A DNA stretch of 64,000 nucleotides from Carallia brachiata (GCA_021464245.1 JADCRB010000042.1:3641914-3705913), one strand, 5' to 3'; counted from the stretch's first letter, positions 23,517 to 38,987 are shown. Made by a program: numbers and translations. The notes: generated by a model from the sequence alone, not told the origin.

Positions 23517-23735
23517 GAAAAGGTTGTGTTAGCAAGTTTTGCAAGATCTCTCTCGGCTTACACGACTTGCCTGGCCCGCTTGCAAGGGTTCAGGCTTTAC
23601 TTGCACAAGATTTAAGAGGGGTTGCATGGCCTCGAGTCTCTAGAGTTGCAGCACAAGCTTAGTTTCTTTATTTACTGGTGTTTTATACCTCCCATGTAAA
23701 CCCAAGGAAAAAAAAAAAAAAAAGGAAAAGGTTGT
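23517..23735 (+). mobile_element. 197-nt poly(A)-tailed retroposon with 11-bp target duplication
   Basis: The sequence gaaaaggttgt flanks the insert at 23517-23527 and 23725-23735. The 197-base insert (23528-23724) is mixed in composition, contains a T-rich stretch tttatttactggtgttttat and ends ...cccatgtaaacccaagg followed by 17 A. Poly(A) at the 3' end directly abutting the second target copy is the signature of LINE-mediated retroposition. It may be a SINE or a 5'-truncated LINE 3' end. Confidence 0.75.
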
Positions 23736-23999
23736 TATGCCGACGTTCTTTTTATTTGTTAAAAAATGACTTACTTTTATAAAATATTTATAAAAAAAAA
23801 TATTTTTAATAAAAATAATAATTTTTTTTTATCATTCATTTAAAGTACACTTTGTGTTTTACTCAGAAAATAATTTCAGCTCAGAAAAAGCGTAAGTTAT
23901 TTTTCTTAAAAATCTTAAAATTTTTCTAAATTTTTCATTGTAAAATATTTTATATGAAACAAACGATAAAAAATGAGAAAAAAATTTTTTTAAAATATT

Positions 24000-24360
24000 T
24001 TATTATAAATAAACACACCCTAAGTGAGTGGATTAAGAAGAGTGTTTGGTTTTATATTTAAGAGTTGCCGTTGTTGACACTATTCCAAAAGTAGGTGTTT
24101 GTTTAAATTTTTTAAACGTTGGTAATTGCTCAGAGATCTTTTTTAAAGTAGTTTATAAAAAAAATAAATATAAATCACTTTTTATTTTTATTTATATTAT
24201 AATTACAAAATATATCTTTCCTTTTTCTTGGAAAAGACGCACGCTACACTTAATGAATTTTTTCCGTAAATACCAACATGCCGTGCAAAACAAGAGGCGG
24301 CATTTATTAAATTTTTTTAAAACTTTAATTATATTGCAGAAGTAATGTTATTTTTATAGC
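24000..24360. mobile_element. Candidate hAT-like non-autonomous remnant
   Basis: The left part, beginning near agagtgtttggttttata, has the gtgtttggt start typical of hAT-type MITEs. Within it an open frame at 24046-24345 has no recognisable domain. The right end is unclear. Confidence 0.25.
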
Positions 24361-24406
24361 CTTTTTTTTTTCTTGCTTTGTTTTTACTATATAAACAGTC
24401 ATTTAA

Positions 24407-25218
24407 GCAATAAAAATTTACCATATAAACAGTAATTTACTATATAAACTCCCACCGGGTTTTCTATCGTGCGCTGGGTTGCTACTGTGCACTGAGAGGA
24501 ATCTTAGGTTTCCGGCGTCGTTTGGCGCTTAGTCGGTCCCTGTGGCCAATGTTAGTTTCCTCGTCAGGACTTTGGTGGGAGTTTACTCATTGTTTGGTTG
24601 TGGTTTCTCAGTTCGGGTGCTTTTGAGTCCTCTTCAGTGGGGTTCTTTCTTTGGTAGTGGCTTGTCGTTTGCCTCTGCTCCCCTACCCCCTCGGTCGCCT
24701 TCACGGTCTGTGTGGGAGCAGGGTAGGTGTTCGATTTTTTAGTTCCAGCCCTGTGTGTACAGTCATCACGGGTGGGTCTACGTTTGTAGTCTGACAGCTC
24801 TGGCAACTTCGTGGCTTTCGGGGAAGATCTGTGGATGAAGGATGTCACTTGCGTTTGGTTTATCTACTCGTCGACCCGGTGTTTAGGCCGTGCTCGGCAC
24901 TGTGGTCGTCTATCTTGCTTTGTTGTTGTGTAGCTTTTGGGCATTTAGGCTGTTTTGTGGCCCATTTTGCTATTGTCAGCTTCCCCGGTGCATGTCTTTT
25001 CCTGATGTGGAAGGGACTGTAGAGCTCTAGGGGATGGGTCACTCATCAGCCTATGGGTCGGGTCCAACTGAACTTTGGGCGTGGCCACTCCTCTTGTGGG
25101 TTGGGTCCTTTATTCGGTAATATCTTGTGGGTATGCCTTGTTGGACGGGACTTGTGTACTAGTTTATTTTCTTTAATGGAAACTTCCTTTGTTGTTGGTT
25201 TAAAAAAAAAGGCAATAA
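24407..25218 (+). mobile_element. G+C-rich block ending in poly(A), candidate non-LTR retroposon
   Basis: From about 24455 to 25200 base composition jumps far above the A/T-rich surroundings. The block ends ttgttgttggtttaaaaaaaaa, a common 3' end of plant LINEs, and the seven bases gcaataa occur both at 24407-24413 and 25212-25218. No reverse transcriptase motif is readable in any frame. The target duplication is short and could be chance. Confidence 0.35.
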
Positions 25219-25984
25219 GGGTGCGATCACATTAGCATCAATCCACCGAATCTCGTCAGAACTCCAAATATAACCAAAAAAAAAAAATAATAAAATATTT
25301 TTGGATACATAGCAGTAATGTGTAAAATAAAAATAATATTTGTAAAAAAATATATATTTTATTAAACATTAAAATTGATTTCATGTTGCATGTTTAATGA
25401 AATTTTAGTTATAAATACATAAGATACATTTTTATAAAATTAATTTAAATTAACTAAAAGTAAAAAAGATAAACTATTATAATAAAATAAAAAATAGAAT
25501 GTTTAAAATGATCATTTTATTATTTAATTAAAAATAGTTAGTACTAATTTAATCAAATACTATGATTTCATTTTATTGATTACTAATAGTAATTAATAAC
25601 AATAATCAGATACAGAAAAACCAAATACCCTTAAGTAGGAGACCAAATTAACTATTATACACATCGTTTATAAATTTGCTACACATCAATTTTAATTGAA
25701 AGTTTTATAAATTTTTTTACTGTTTTTTATTCTATTATTTATGATGTATAAAATTATTAAAATTGATATAGAATAAAGTAATAAATTTATAAATAATATA
25801 TACAATATTTAACTTAATCTATACTTGATCTTTTCACTTTCTAGGTAACCACACCCAAAAAAAAAAAAAAAAAAAAAGACTGGCTCTCTTGTAAACCCAT
25901 CAGCCTACCACTGGATAAAAAAAAAAAGACGTCATTCGTTTTTTGTTTGAGCACAAGGCAAACATTCATGTTATTAACAACAAA
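25219..25984. other. A/T-rich intergenic DNA
   Basis: Only very A/T-rich sequence with no gene. Two poly(A) runs at about 25857-25877 and 25918-25928 enclose a 36-base insert and are both followed by gac, which may be a further poly(A) insertion; repeat length cannot be judged because the copies are mostly A. Confidence 0.4.
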
Positions 25985-26159
25985 CAAGCACAAGAAACAC
26001 GTTGTAAACTTTTAGATCAAACGGCATTAACAGTATATTAGTAAATGTGAAGTTGAGAGTTTAAAATCTCAACTTCTCTAACTGTTCCCTTACCTCCTAA
26101 CCAGTTGATTTAAATTTAAAAAAGTTAAAAAAAAACAAAAAACCAAGCACAAGAAACAC
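25985..26159 (+). mobile_element. SINE with perfect 16-bp target site duplication
   Basis: The sequence caagcacaagaaacac is identical at 25985-26000 and 26144-26159. The 143-base insert between (26001-26143) contains a tRNA T-arm-like hairpin, gttgaga at 26052-26058 pairing with tctcaac at 26067-26073 around the loop gtttaaaa, which also gives a B-box-like motif. An A-rich tail ends the insert at about 26119-26141. A weak A-box-like stretch precedes the hairpin. The combination of tRNA-like head, A-rich tail and perfect direct repeats identifies a SINE insertion. Confidence 0.75.
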
Positions 26160-26571
26160 AAGAAAGGCCGACTCAAAAGAGCCCACACTAAAAGCACAAA
26201 CAAAAGGAAAGTGGGCAACCCACACATACACAAACAAAGCCCACCACAGCAACAAACCCACACCAATTCTAGGGACAACTATGCAGATCGAAATAGACCT
26301 ATAGCCCAAGAATGCAACCAACCCACATGGAAGAAACAGAAAGGCCCAAGGCCCAATCTAACAGAAGGGGTCTGGAAGAACGAAGCATCCAAACCCCCCG
26401 CCACTCACCGACGATGGAATCCCAGCACACCAGAGAAGACGAAAAGCCCCAGAGGGCTGAGGGCGGCCGAGTCACTAATACCGCCAAAGCGCCAACACAG
26501 AGCGCATGAGGAAACCAATGCCGCAAACCGTGGAGGGACAAGGCGGAGGAGGGCCTAAAAAATAAAAAAAC
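26160..26571 (+). mobile_element. G+C-rich block with A-rich right end, candidate retroposon fragment
   Basis: About 410 bases are strongly enriched in C, A and G against the surrounding A/T-rich DNA and end ...ggcctaaaaaataaaaaaac. Open frames on both strands lack recognisable domains. The block could be part of a non-LTR element; it has no clear relationship to the block at 24407-25218. Confidence 0.3.
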
Positions 26572-26591
26572 AAGGACATTCTTGCTCATCA

Positions 26592-27180
26592 TTTAGGATG
26601 TATGGACACAGACATAGATACAAGACACGAACACGACATAACACAAATACGGGGACACAAAAATTTTAAAAAAATTAGGATATAGATACGGCGTAAACAC
26701 GACTATAAAATATATTAAATATTATACATGTATTACATAATATTTTTAATAAATTTAAAAAAAAATTTTACATATAATTCATAATAATAATTGTTATGAT
26801 ATTTTATGATGTAACTTATATTTTATTCATAATTTTTTAAAAAAATATTTATATATGTGTATATATGTATATTATATATGCATTTGTGTGTGGATGTGTG
26901 TATATATATAACAAAATATTTAAATAAATAATATATATTTGTGTGTATAATATATTAATTAAAATATCAAATATATATATATAAGTGTTTAACACATATA
27001 TTAAAGGTATTCGATATGTGAATTGAAAGTGTCTAACACGCGTATTTAAATTTTTTTTATTTTTATTTTTTTGTTGAACACATTTCGGAGCATCTAACAC
27101 GTGTCTGAAGAATGTCGGATAAGTATTGTGTCTGACACGTGTGTCTAATACAGACACTCATTATTTTAGAAGTGTCTGTA
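26592..27180. mobile_element. Inverted-repeat element with GACACG-type termini
   Basis: The left end carries repeated ggacacagacat, gacacgaacacgac motifs and the right end carries their complements (gtgtctgacacgtgtgtc, cagacactc). Between them lies very A/T-rich DNA with TATA-type runs. Such GGACAC/GTGTCC-rich ends are common in plant repeats. No coding capacity is visible. Confidence 0.45.
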
Positions 27181-27695
27181 CTTCCTACCTCATCATTCTT
27201 CACATTTCTCATATCATAGTGAATTTTCCGTTTTTTTCTTTTTTTTTGTTGGGAAGTCTATTATTGCTCAGTAGCCTTAATTGTAAAAATTAATAACCAT
27301 GAGTTAAAAATTGTGATCTTAAATTTTTCGAATTTTCCGACATGGTTTGGCAACACATAAATATTTTCCGAAAAACCAATTAAATTACTAATCAGTTAAT
27401 GTCCTTTTTTTGGCCTACCAGTAATCGTTAATTTCAGTGGTCCAGGAAATTTTCCCTCAGGAAATAAACAAAGTATTTTCTGAATTGAACCGGAAAGGCA
27501 CAGAAAATGAACCAAATTTAAGTGGTTCAAAATTTAGGTTAGTTCAGTTTATTCAGTTTTCCGAATTATTCGAACCAGAAAAAATGGCATAAAAATTGTT
27601 AGAAGTCGCCATTTTTTCCCAACACAGGTGTCTTTCTTCAAGCATCCCCCTCCACCGGTCCTGGATTGCCCACTCCGCTGTGCTTCCATCTCTCC
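27181..27695. other. Upstream region of the delta-like gene
   Basis: Half a kilobase with no gene. It must include the promoter and leader of the gene starting at 27696; no convincing TATA box was found. Confidence 0.4.
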
Positions 27696-28367
27696 ATGGA
27701 TGCCCTCTCAAGCTCTGTTTCCACGCTCAAAGTCTCCGCTTTTCCCTCGCCACCGAGGGAATTCCACCACTTCAAAGCTCCAAACACCTCTTATCAATTC
27801 CCTTGGAGCTCAACCGCCGGACCCAAGTCGTCACTTTCCACGCGCTTGCACTCGAAGGGCGCGACTCTTTGTTCTGCACAGGCCTTCTCCACCGCCAACC
27901 CCAAAAGCTCATCTCTTCAGTCATCTCCGATCACCCACAAAAACCCCGCAAGCGGCTACGCTGCAGCACTTCTGGACATAACCCAGAACAACGGTTCCCT
28001 CCAAACTGTCCGAAAGGACGTGGAAAAGCTGCTGAGGTTGCTGTTATCACTGGATGAAACACATAAGCAGCAAGCAGTCAAGGAAGTGGTAAAGAGAGGA
28101 GAATTGAACAAGTTCTTGGCGGTCTTGTTGAAGTTGTTGGTTGAGAAAAACAAAATAGCTATGGTGACTGAGGTTTTGATGGAATTTGAAAGGATATATG
28201 ATCAATTGAGTGGGACTAATGTGGTTTGGGTCTCGTCCAAAACCAAGATGAAGGAAGACGAGCTTTCTGGGATTGCTCGAAGAGTACAAAAGATTAATGG
28301 GGCTTTCAACGTGAAGATAAAGAATTTTTTCAGTGAGAGGTCATCATCGTTTTCCTTTGCTTTCTAA
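27696..28367 (+). CDS. Divergent ATP synthase delta/OSCP-like protein, C-terminus short
   Basis: Intronless frame of 223 residues from MDALSSSVSTLK. The Ser/Pro-rich first ~65 residues fit a plastid transit peptide. The next part matches the OSCP/delta N-terminal helical domain: SGYAAALLDITQNNGSLQ, then a helix ending FLAVLLKLLVEKNKI and VTEVLMEFERIYDQLSGT. The C-terminal domain begins (VWVSSKTKMKEDEL, IARRVQKINGAFNVKIK) but ends with a Ser/Phe-rich tail exactly where true AtpD continues with the conserved DPSLVAGFTIRYG strand. The loop between helices 4 and 5 is also shorter than in AtpD. It is therefore a diverged paralogue or a decaying retrocopy rather than the main thylakoid delta subunit. 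The next 400 bases contain open sequence but no clear missing C-terminus. Confidence 0.75.
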   Translation: MDALSSSVSTLKVSAFPSPPREFHHFKAPNTSYQFPWSSTAGPKSSLSTRLHSKGATLCSAQAFSTANPKSSSLQSSPITHKNPASGYAAALLDITQNNGSLQTVRKDVEKLLRLLLSLDETHKQQAVKEVVKRGELNKFLAVLLKLLVEKNKIAMVTEVLMEFERIYDQLSGTNVVWVSSKTKMKEDELSGIARRVQKINGAFNVKIKNFFSERSSSFSFAF

Positions 28368-29711
28368 GCTTTCATTTGTGTGTAAAGATTGCAGCTTTTT
28401 ACTGTTTTTTTGTTTTGGGCTAGAAGTAGACTTTATTTAGTCGAATTCAACGCTCGTTTCATGCCCAATTACTAAAACATGAACTTTGGGCAGATGTTGC
28501 AATCTCAATCTTTGAAAAGTTCAGTACTTTAGAAAGATGACAAGGTAAAAATTTTGCTGGACTCTTTGTTGGAGAATTTACGTTCAAAACCGAGTTCGGA
28601 ATTATGCCCAATGTTAAGTGTTCGACGAAATGCCAGAGTTGGGTTTTATCCCAAGTGCTGTCACTTCCGCTACCATTTGTCTTTATTCTGGACTGCGGGA
28701 CAGATTCGATTGATAGATTATTGGCAGAGCATGTTACATGAACAGCGGGCAATAAATGGTTAGATTCTTTAAATAAGATTAGAATGATTGATTGATTAAA
28801 TTTAAAAGAAATAAAAAATAATTAAATATTATTAAATAAATTTTACATTAATTTTGATTTTATATAATAAACAATTTTGTAGTAGAGCTCCAACCCCAAT
28901 TCTCGGGAATAATGAGCACACGATTCACCATAAGTCACATTCAGCAGACTGTTTTTTAACCCTCATGTAATTTGGTTAGAATTGAACATTTTGCCAGGAA
29001 TTGTGTCATAGCTTCCGTTTATTCCTTTTGTACAATAAGTTCAACAATCGGTATTAGGGTAAAAAAAAAAAAAAAGGAGGCGGTAAGTTGGGTTGGGGTT
29101 CTGATGTGTTCCGATTCCATTGATGACGTTCCTATTTTTTTGATAGAAAAAAAGGTGGTGTTTTGGTAATTAGTGCCTTGAATTTTGTCTCGATTGAAAT
29201 TGAAATTGTTATTTTTGAAATAAAATTGATATTTTTGAAACAGTTATTATTTTTATATTTTAAAAATATTAATATTTATTTTAAAAATAATAAATACTAT
29301 TTATTCGGAACAAAAATTAAGATATTTTACTCCAGACATATAATTGTATTTTTTTTTTGACAAAGGTAGAAAATTGACGTAGAATTTGATATTGGGTACT
29401 CAAGTTTTTCACTTTTTCGCAAACTTGTTCAGAGTTTATTAACATAAAATTTGTGTGCCACGGATCCAACTCTGCATTCTCGTTCGGTTTAAGCCTAAAG
29501 GAAAATGCAGAAGAGTTGCTGTAAATCCGCATGAAATTAACAAATTCTTGATTATGTATTCGAATTTTAGTGATTATGTTCTTCTGTTATTTGAAGATTT
29601 AATAAGCCACACGTGTGTGATGTATGTCATTTGTTTCCTTAAATCCAGCTCCCATGCCACATAGTCTATTCGTTTTTGTTTTTGGACAAAGCCACGTAGC
29701 TCTAGTCTGGT
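28368..29711. other. Intergenic DNA between the delta-like gene and the PPR gene
   Basis: No confident gene. The stretch 28459-28752 is open on both strands and has better than average G+C content, but no family motif was recognised. A poly(A) run lies at about 29061-29075. Confidence 0.4.
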
Positions 29712-31361
29712 ATGAACAAACTGAAGCAGATTCATGCGTATACACTTAAAAATGGCATAGACAATGACACAAACCTCGTAGTAGAACTTCTTGGAATACC
29801 AAACATCCCTTATGCCCACAAGCTGTTCAGTCTAATTCCCAGACCAACTGTCTTTCTCTACAACAAGCTCATACAAGCTTATTCCTCGCAAAACCAAACA
29901 CACCAATGTCTCTCTCTCTACTCCCAAATGTGCCTCAGAAACTGCCCCCAAAACGAACACACTTTCACGGCTCTCTTTGCCGCCTGCGCTTCCCTTCCCT
30001 CGCCGCTCCACGGCCAAATCATCCACACCCAGTTTCTAAAATCAGGTTTCCAGTGTGAGGTGTTTTCGTCGACTGCTTTGGTGGACATGTATGGCAAATT
30101 GGGCATGTTAGTTTCGGCGCGGAAAGTGTTTGATGAAATGTCTGCGAAAGATACACCCACCTGGAATTCTATGATTGCAGGTTATTCAAGGCGTGGGTAC
30201 ATGGAAGAAGCATTAGAATTGTTTAGATTGACGCCACATAGGAATGTGATCTCGTGGACCGCAATTATATCTGGGTACTCCCAGAATGGGCAGTATGCGA
30301 AGGCTTTAGAGATGTTTCTGAACATGGAGGAGAGGGGCGTGAGGCCTAGTGAAGTAACCATTGCTAGTGTACTTCCGGCCTGTGCACATCTTGGGGCACT
30401 GGAAGTTGGGGAGAGGGTTGAAGCTTATGCGAGAGGAAATGGGCTGTTCAGCAATATGTATGTGAGCAATGCTTTATTGGAAATGTATGCAAGGTGTGGA
30501 AAAATCGATATAGCGAAGCAGGTATTTGATGAGATTGGCAAAAGAAAGAATCTTTGCTCTTGGAATTCAATGATAATGGGCTTGGCTGTCCATGGAAGAA
30601 GTCGTGAGGCTGTTCAGCTTTATGATCAAATGCTGGTAAGCATGTTTTTCAGCCAGGTCTTGAACTTATATTGGAAATTAGTTGGAAATTTTTATCATTT
30701 GGGCTCTCATTAACATGATTGTATTATACGAATGTCAATGCAGAGTGAAGGACATGCACCTGATGATGTCACATTTGTAGGACTTCTCTTAGCCTGCACC
30801 CATGGAGGCATGGTCGTAAAAGGGCGGCAACTTTTTGAAACAATGAAACCAAGCTGCTGTATCATTCCCAAATTGGAGCACTATGGCTGCATGGTTGATC
30901 TCCTCGGACGTGCTGGAGAATTACGAGAAGCTTACAATCTCATAAACAGCATGCCAATGAAAGCAGATTCTGTAATATGGGGAACATTGCTAGGTGCTTG
31001 CAGTTTCCATGGTAATATTGAGTTTGGAGAAATAGCAGCAGAGCATCTCTTTGAGCTTGAGCCATGGAATCCAGGAAACTATGTAATTCTGTCGAATATA
31101 TATGCATCAGCAGGCAGATGGGATGGGGTCGCAAGGCTTAGAAAGTTGATGAAAGGCAGCCAAATTACAAAGGCAGCAGGATATAGTTTTATTGAAGACG
31201 GAGGCAAAATTCACAAATTCATTGTGGAAGATTCATCTCATCCAAGATCTGACGCGATATATCGAATATTGAATGAAATTACAAGAAAGATGAAGTTAAT
31301 AAGAACTTTAGGTGATTTTGAATCTGAACTTGAAGAATTATGCATGATGGAGAAAATTTGA
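29712..31361 (+). CDS. Pentatricopeptide repeat protein, E subclass (At5g08510-like)
   Basis: Two exons, 29712-30635 and 30744-31361, joined by a 108-base GT..AG intron (QML|SEGH). The 513-residue protein starts MNKLKQIHAYTLKNG and is built of PLS-type PPR motifs: HGQIIHTQFLKSGF, ALVDMYGKLG, WNSMIAGYSRRG, WTAIISGYSQNG, ASVLPACAHLGALE, ALLEMYARCGKI, WNSMIMGLAVHG, FVGLLLACTHGGM and YGCMVDLLGRAGEL. It ends with E and E+ motifs (WGTLLGACSFHGNIE, YVILSNIYASAGRW, KAAGYSFIED, DSSHP) and has no DYW deaminase domain. Such proteins bind organellar RNA, usually as site-recognition factors for C-to-U editing, with deaminase supplied in trans. No strong transit peptide is obvious at the chosen start. The frame is intact. 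Confidence 0.92.
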
Positions 31362-33012
31362 TTGATTATTTGTCTGTTAATGAACTTCATTGTGGGACAT
31401 GAGTGATTCAATATTCGTTGTGCAGACCACATTTTATTGTGCAAATTCTTGCCGTTGACTTGGTTGCAGGATGGTGAGCAAGAATGAAATTTCAATTGGA
31501 CTCAATCAAGCTAGAAGCTCAATCTCCAATTCAAACAGCCTCTCCATGCAAGGTAGGTTGAGAATGAGGAAAAATGTCAGATTAAAAAGGGGACGGCGGC
31601 TTGCACAATTTTAAAAATGTCAAAACCCTTGCTACTGGCTGCATGATCTGGTAGGAGAATATTTGGACTCTTAATTCTATCAAAGGGTTCGAATCTTAAT
31701 ATTGACGGACCAAAAGAAAAATGGCGAAATGCTTTGTAGCAAGAAGTCCTTGTATGTTTTTGACCAGGAAACAGGATTTGTCAGGAAAGCAGGCCGTTGC
31801 TGTATAAAACAGCTATATTCACTCAAGCAGACGATTGCAAAGCTGTCACTTTTAGACAAATGTTTGGGCACAAGATTCCCAGTTGCAGTCAAGAATCGTC
31901 TCTTTCAAATCCGCAAGAAATTAACAGTAACCTTTTTCACTACAATAGCTGATGCAATTGCGAAATCATTCAAGACCCCAGATAAGGCAGAACAGAAGGC
32001 AGGTGGATCTCCGCTAATAAAAATCTGCAGCCTCATACGGTTTATTACAATTTTGCTGATGACCGATGGCACTTATTTTATTTTATTTTTGTGTTCATTT
32101 GGAGGTCTACCGAGTCATAAAATACATAATAGGAGTATTTTTTACTCTCGTAAATTTCACATCTTCCTTCTCAAGATTTGAACCCGATACCTTAAGAATA
32201 GAAGTTTAAATTAAGCACTAGACTGTCCTCTAACAGATTTTGACATTTTTTTTATGAATCAATGATTGTCATCTCTTTATTTATTATTATATAGTAGTTC
32301 TCTGTATCTTAAAATCGTGTTATGAAATATCCCGAAATATATAATTATAAAAACAATCGTTAATTTTTCTAATACCGTCAAATTAAAAAACGAAAACAGT
32401 TAACGATTCTTTCCATAATTATGTATTTCGAGATATTTCATCATATAATTTTCAAAATATTTAGCATTACTTTTATTATTATTATTATTATTTTGTCAGA
32501 CGTAGTTGGAGAGAGTTCATTAAATATTAAGAAAGGTGAAATCAGATAAGAGGTTCAAACTCCTAGCTAATAGTTGGTAAGAGTGCTTTTCAACCATCTG
32601 TACAAACGCTCATTATGTGTCATAGACAAACTCTCAGTCTCTGTCATCTCATCGCTTTAATTAGTTGTTAATACTGTAATTTTTTAAATCACACCAATTG
32701 AGTAAAAATCTAGTCCAATGTAATTTGCTCCATTGATAAGTGGCGTGATAAGAGGGATTCGGAGTCGTGATTATAAAACTCATGCCCATGAAATGTTTAT
32801 GTGGATAATAATGTATACAAGTGGGTAAGATTCTTCCTGTGACTTATAATTAGCACCGAGATTCTGTATGTTACATCAGAGTTATATATCACACAACGTC
32901 AAGATGTGCCCATCAAGATAGAAAGGAAGGGGAAAAAAAAAAAAAAAAACTTTAGATGTTATTTGACAGTCCTTGCCTGTCTCTCTCTTTCATTTCACCA
33001 CCTCGTAATTCT
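31362..33012. other. Intergenic region with tRNA-like segments and a hairpin element
   Basis: No confident gene. A frame at 31702-32181 (159 codons) has no recognised domain and contains only a hydrophobic stretch near its end. B-box-like motifs occur at about 31676-31686 (plus, gggttcgaatc), 32173-32185 (minus, gggttcaaatc) and 32552-32566 (minus, gagtttgaacc), each preceded by weak A-box-like sequence, so several old SINEs may be present. The hairpin element at 32309-32454 is listed separately. Confidence 0.45.
32309..32454. mobile_element. 146-bp hairpin MITE (55-bp inverted arms)
   Basis: Arms 32309-32363 and 32400-32454 are reverse complements without gaps; I count 45 matches in 55. The best-kept parts are atgaaatatc.cgaaata and aatcgttaa. 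The 36-base loop has no coding capacity. The fold-back structure fits a small MITE, and a transcript would form a long imperfect hairpin. Confidence 0.75.
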
Positions 33013-37165
<4,153 letters not shown>

Positions 37166-38985
37166 TGAATGAACTTTGGAGCTTAGAATGTCACTCCAAA
37201 GCAAAGCTACAATTGAACTTCTTTCAAACTTGTATCAAGATCCTGAATTTAAGACACGAAAACAATAAGAAAAAAATCAACATATTACAATCAAAATTCA
37301 TTGACTACTAATGTTCGTGCAAAACAATTTCACCATTATCAAAAGCAGGGAATTTAACTCAACGTGGAATCCTCCGGTAAAAAATAAGAAAATTGCAAGT
37401 CTTAGAATGGAACTTGTCTGTCTGAAACTGCTACAAAACAAATATCGGGGGGAGAGAGAGATTGACTGACAACTCAACGTGTATAGTGTTATTATTGGAC
37501 ATTTTATACGATAAACCAACCACCCCAAAGAACCAAACCCGTCCTCATAACCAATATATATTTTAATAATCAACTTAATTAACCCAACCACCAAAAGACT
37601 AAGCAGTTCCAATGTTCTCCTACAAAACCGGACCTAACACAGAACCAGACGAAACAGCCAAAAAAATAAAACAATAACAGTGCTATATAGAGCAATTATC
37701 AAAACAAAACGTATACTAAACTTTTTACGTTTGTCAACCAAGTAAAACAAGAAACACCACAAATTTATGGCAACCCATGAACGAAAATGGCCATATTTAT
37801 ACTGGAGCACTACAAACACAAACTCCAAACTTCGTAATATATATAATAATGCTGCAAACTTTCCATTGCTCTACGAAGAATGGGAATCCGAATCAATCTT
37901 TAAGGACAATTAGTCAGTGGAAAACAAAGTTGGCTTATAGGCAAAGCAAAGTTCCAAATGATAAAAAAATTCGATGGTTCATAACACGCCAAATCAAGGA
38001 AGAGAAAAGAAAAGAAAAGAAAAGAAAACGAGTTAAAAGCAGAAAGGAACAAACTTTGAAGAAGACTGGTCAGACCCAAGAAAGCTTTGATCTTCCAATG
38101 GCTCTTGTTTTCGCGAGAAAGGAAGAAGCAATGAATGATGTAACGGAATATGGAAGTAGTGGGGGCTTGGAATTTTCGGATGCCGTTGGCATCCCATTTA
38201 TACTTCCTCAATGTCAGTTAAAAAAATTTGAAAACCAGAACGGTCTTTATTTCTAAATTCTACACAAATGGCTTGTTTTTTTGGGCCAGTTATCAACCTG
38301 GGCGACATCGCTCTGTGCATCATCCTCAACCGCATGCGCTCCCAGGAGGGTCTTCTGACATTTTTCTAAACGTCTGAATAATTCCTCAGTTTTTTCAAGG
38401 CTCATTTGTTCGGTCAGCCACAATAGGTCAGAATTTGAACTAAAAAGATTACAATGAATTTTAAGATGGGCACGAGCACCAGTTACACAACTTACTGCAG
38501 ACGGAAAGAAACTTGTTAAGTCAACGTTTTTTTTAAAAAAAAAAATTAACTTATTTTTTATAATTTAATAACTTAAATTTTACGTATTAATTCTATTCAT
38601 AATATTTTGTATTTGCGTAATTTTTGGATAGTCGTCCTTGGGCGTTTATCTTTAATTATTTTTTTGAAACTATGATTATGTACTAAATAATAAAAATATA
38701 TATTAAATAGTTATAAACTTATAATATGCAGTTTCTCGGAGCACTAATTTAGGTGCATTTTGATAATTTGAACACAATTATTTTGGCTTACGACCCTATA
38801 GGTATATAATTTTCATGTTTGGTTCATGTTCTTATAAGTGTTTTTTTCCCTCGTGCCTCTGTCAAATTGAGGAAGACATCAAAACTCAAAAGTATTTTGT
38901 TTTTAAAAACTCAAAAATGTTACCATATTTAATTTTGGTTTCCCCCTTTTCTTTGATTTTCTTGTGCTTTTTTTTCTTTTCAAAA

Positions 38986-38987
<2 letters not shown>

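Noticed and set aside
26211..26592. Overlapping 115- and 97-codon frames on opposite strands
   Set aside because: Open only because of G+C-rich composition; no domain, and no splice or promoter context.
28459..28752. Segment open on both strands after the delta-like gene, considered as its lost C-terminus
   Set aside because: The translation does not show the conserved delta C-terminal strand, and a stop lies between.
30636..30743. PPR gene as two separate genes split at the first stop
   Set aside because: A clean 108-base GT..AG intron joins the PPR motif halves in phase, as in the At5g08510-type protein.
31702..32181. 159-codon frame between PPR and ECA2
   Set aside because: No domain recognised, low-complexity end, and it lies among tRNA-like repeat segments; kept only as a remark.
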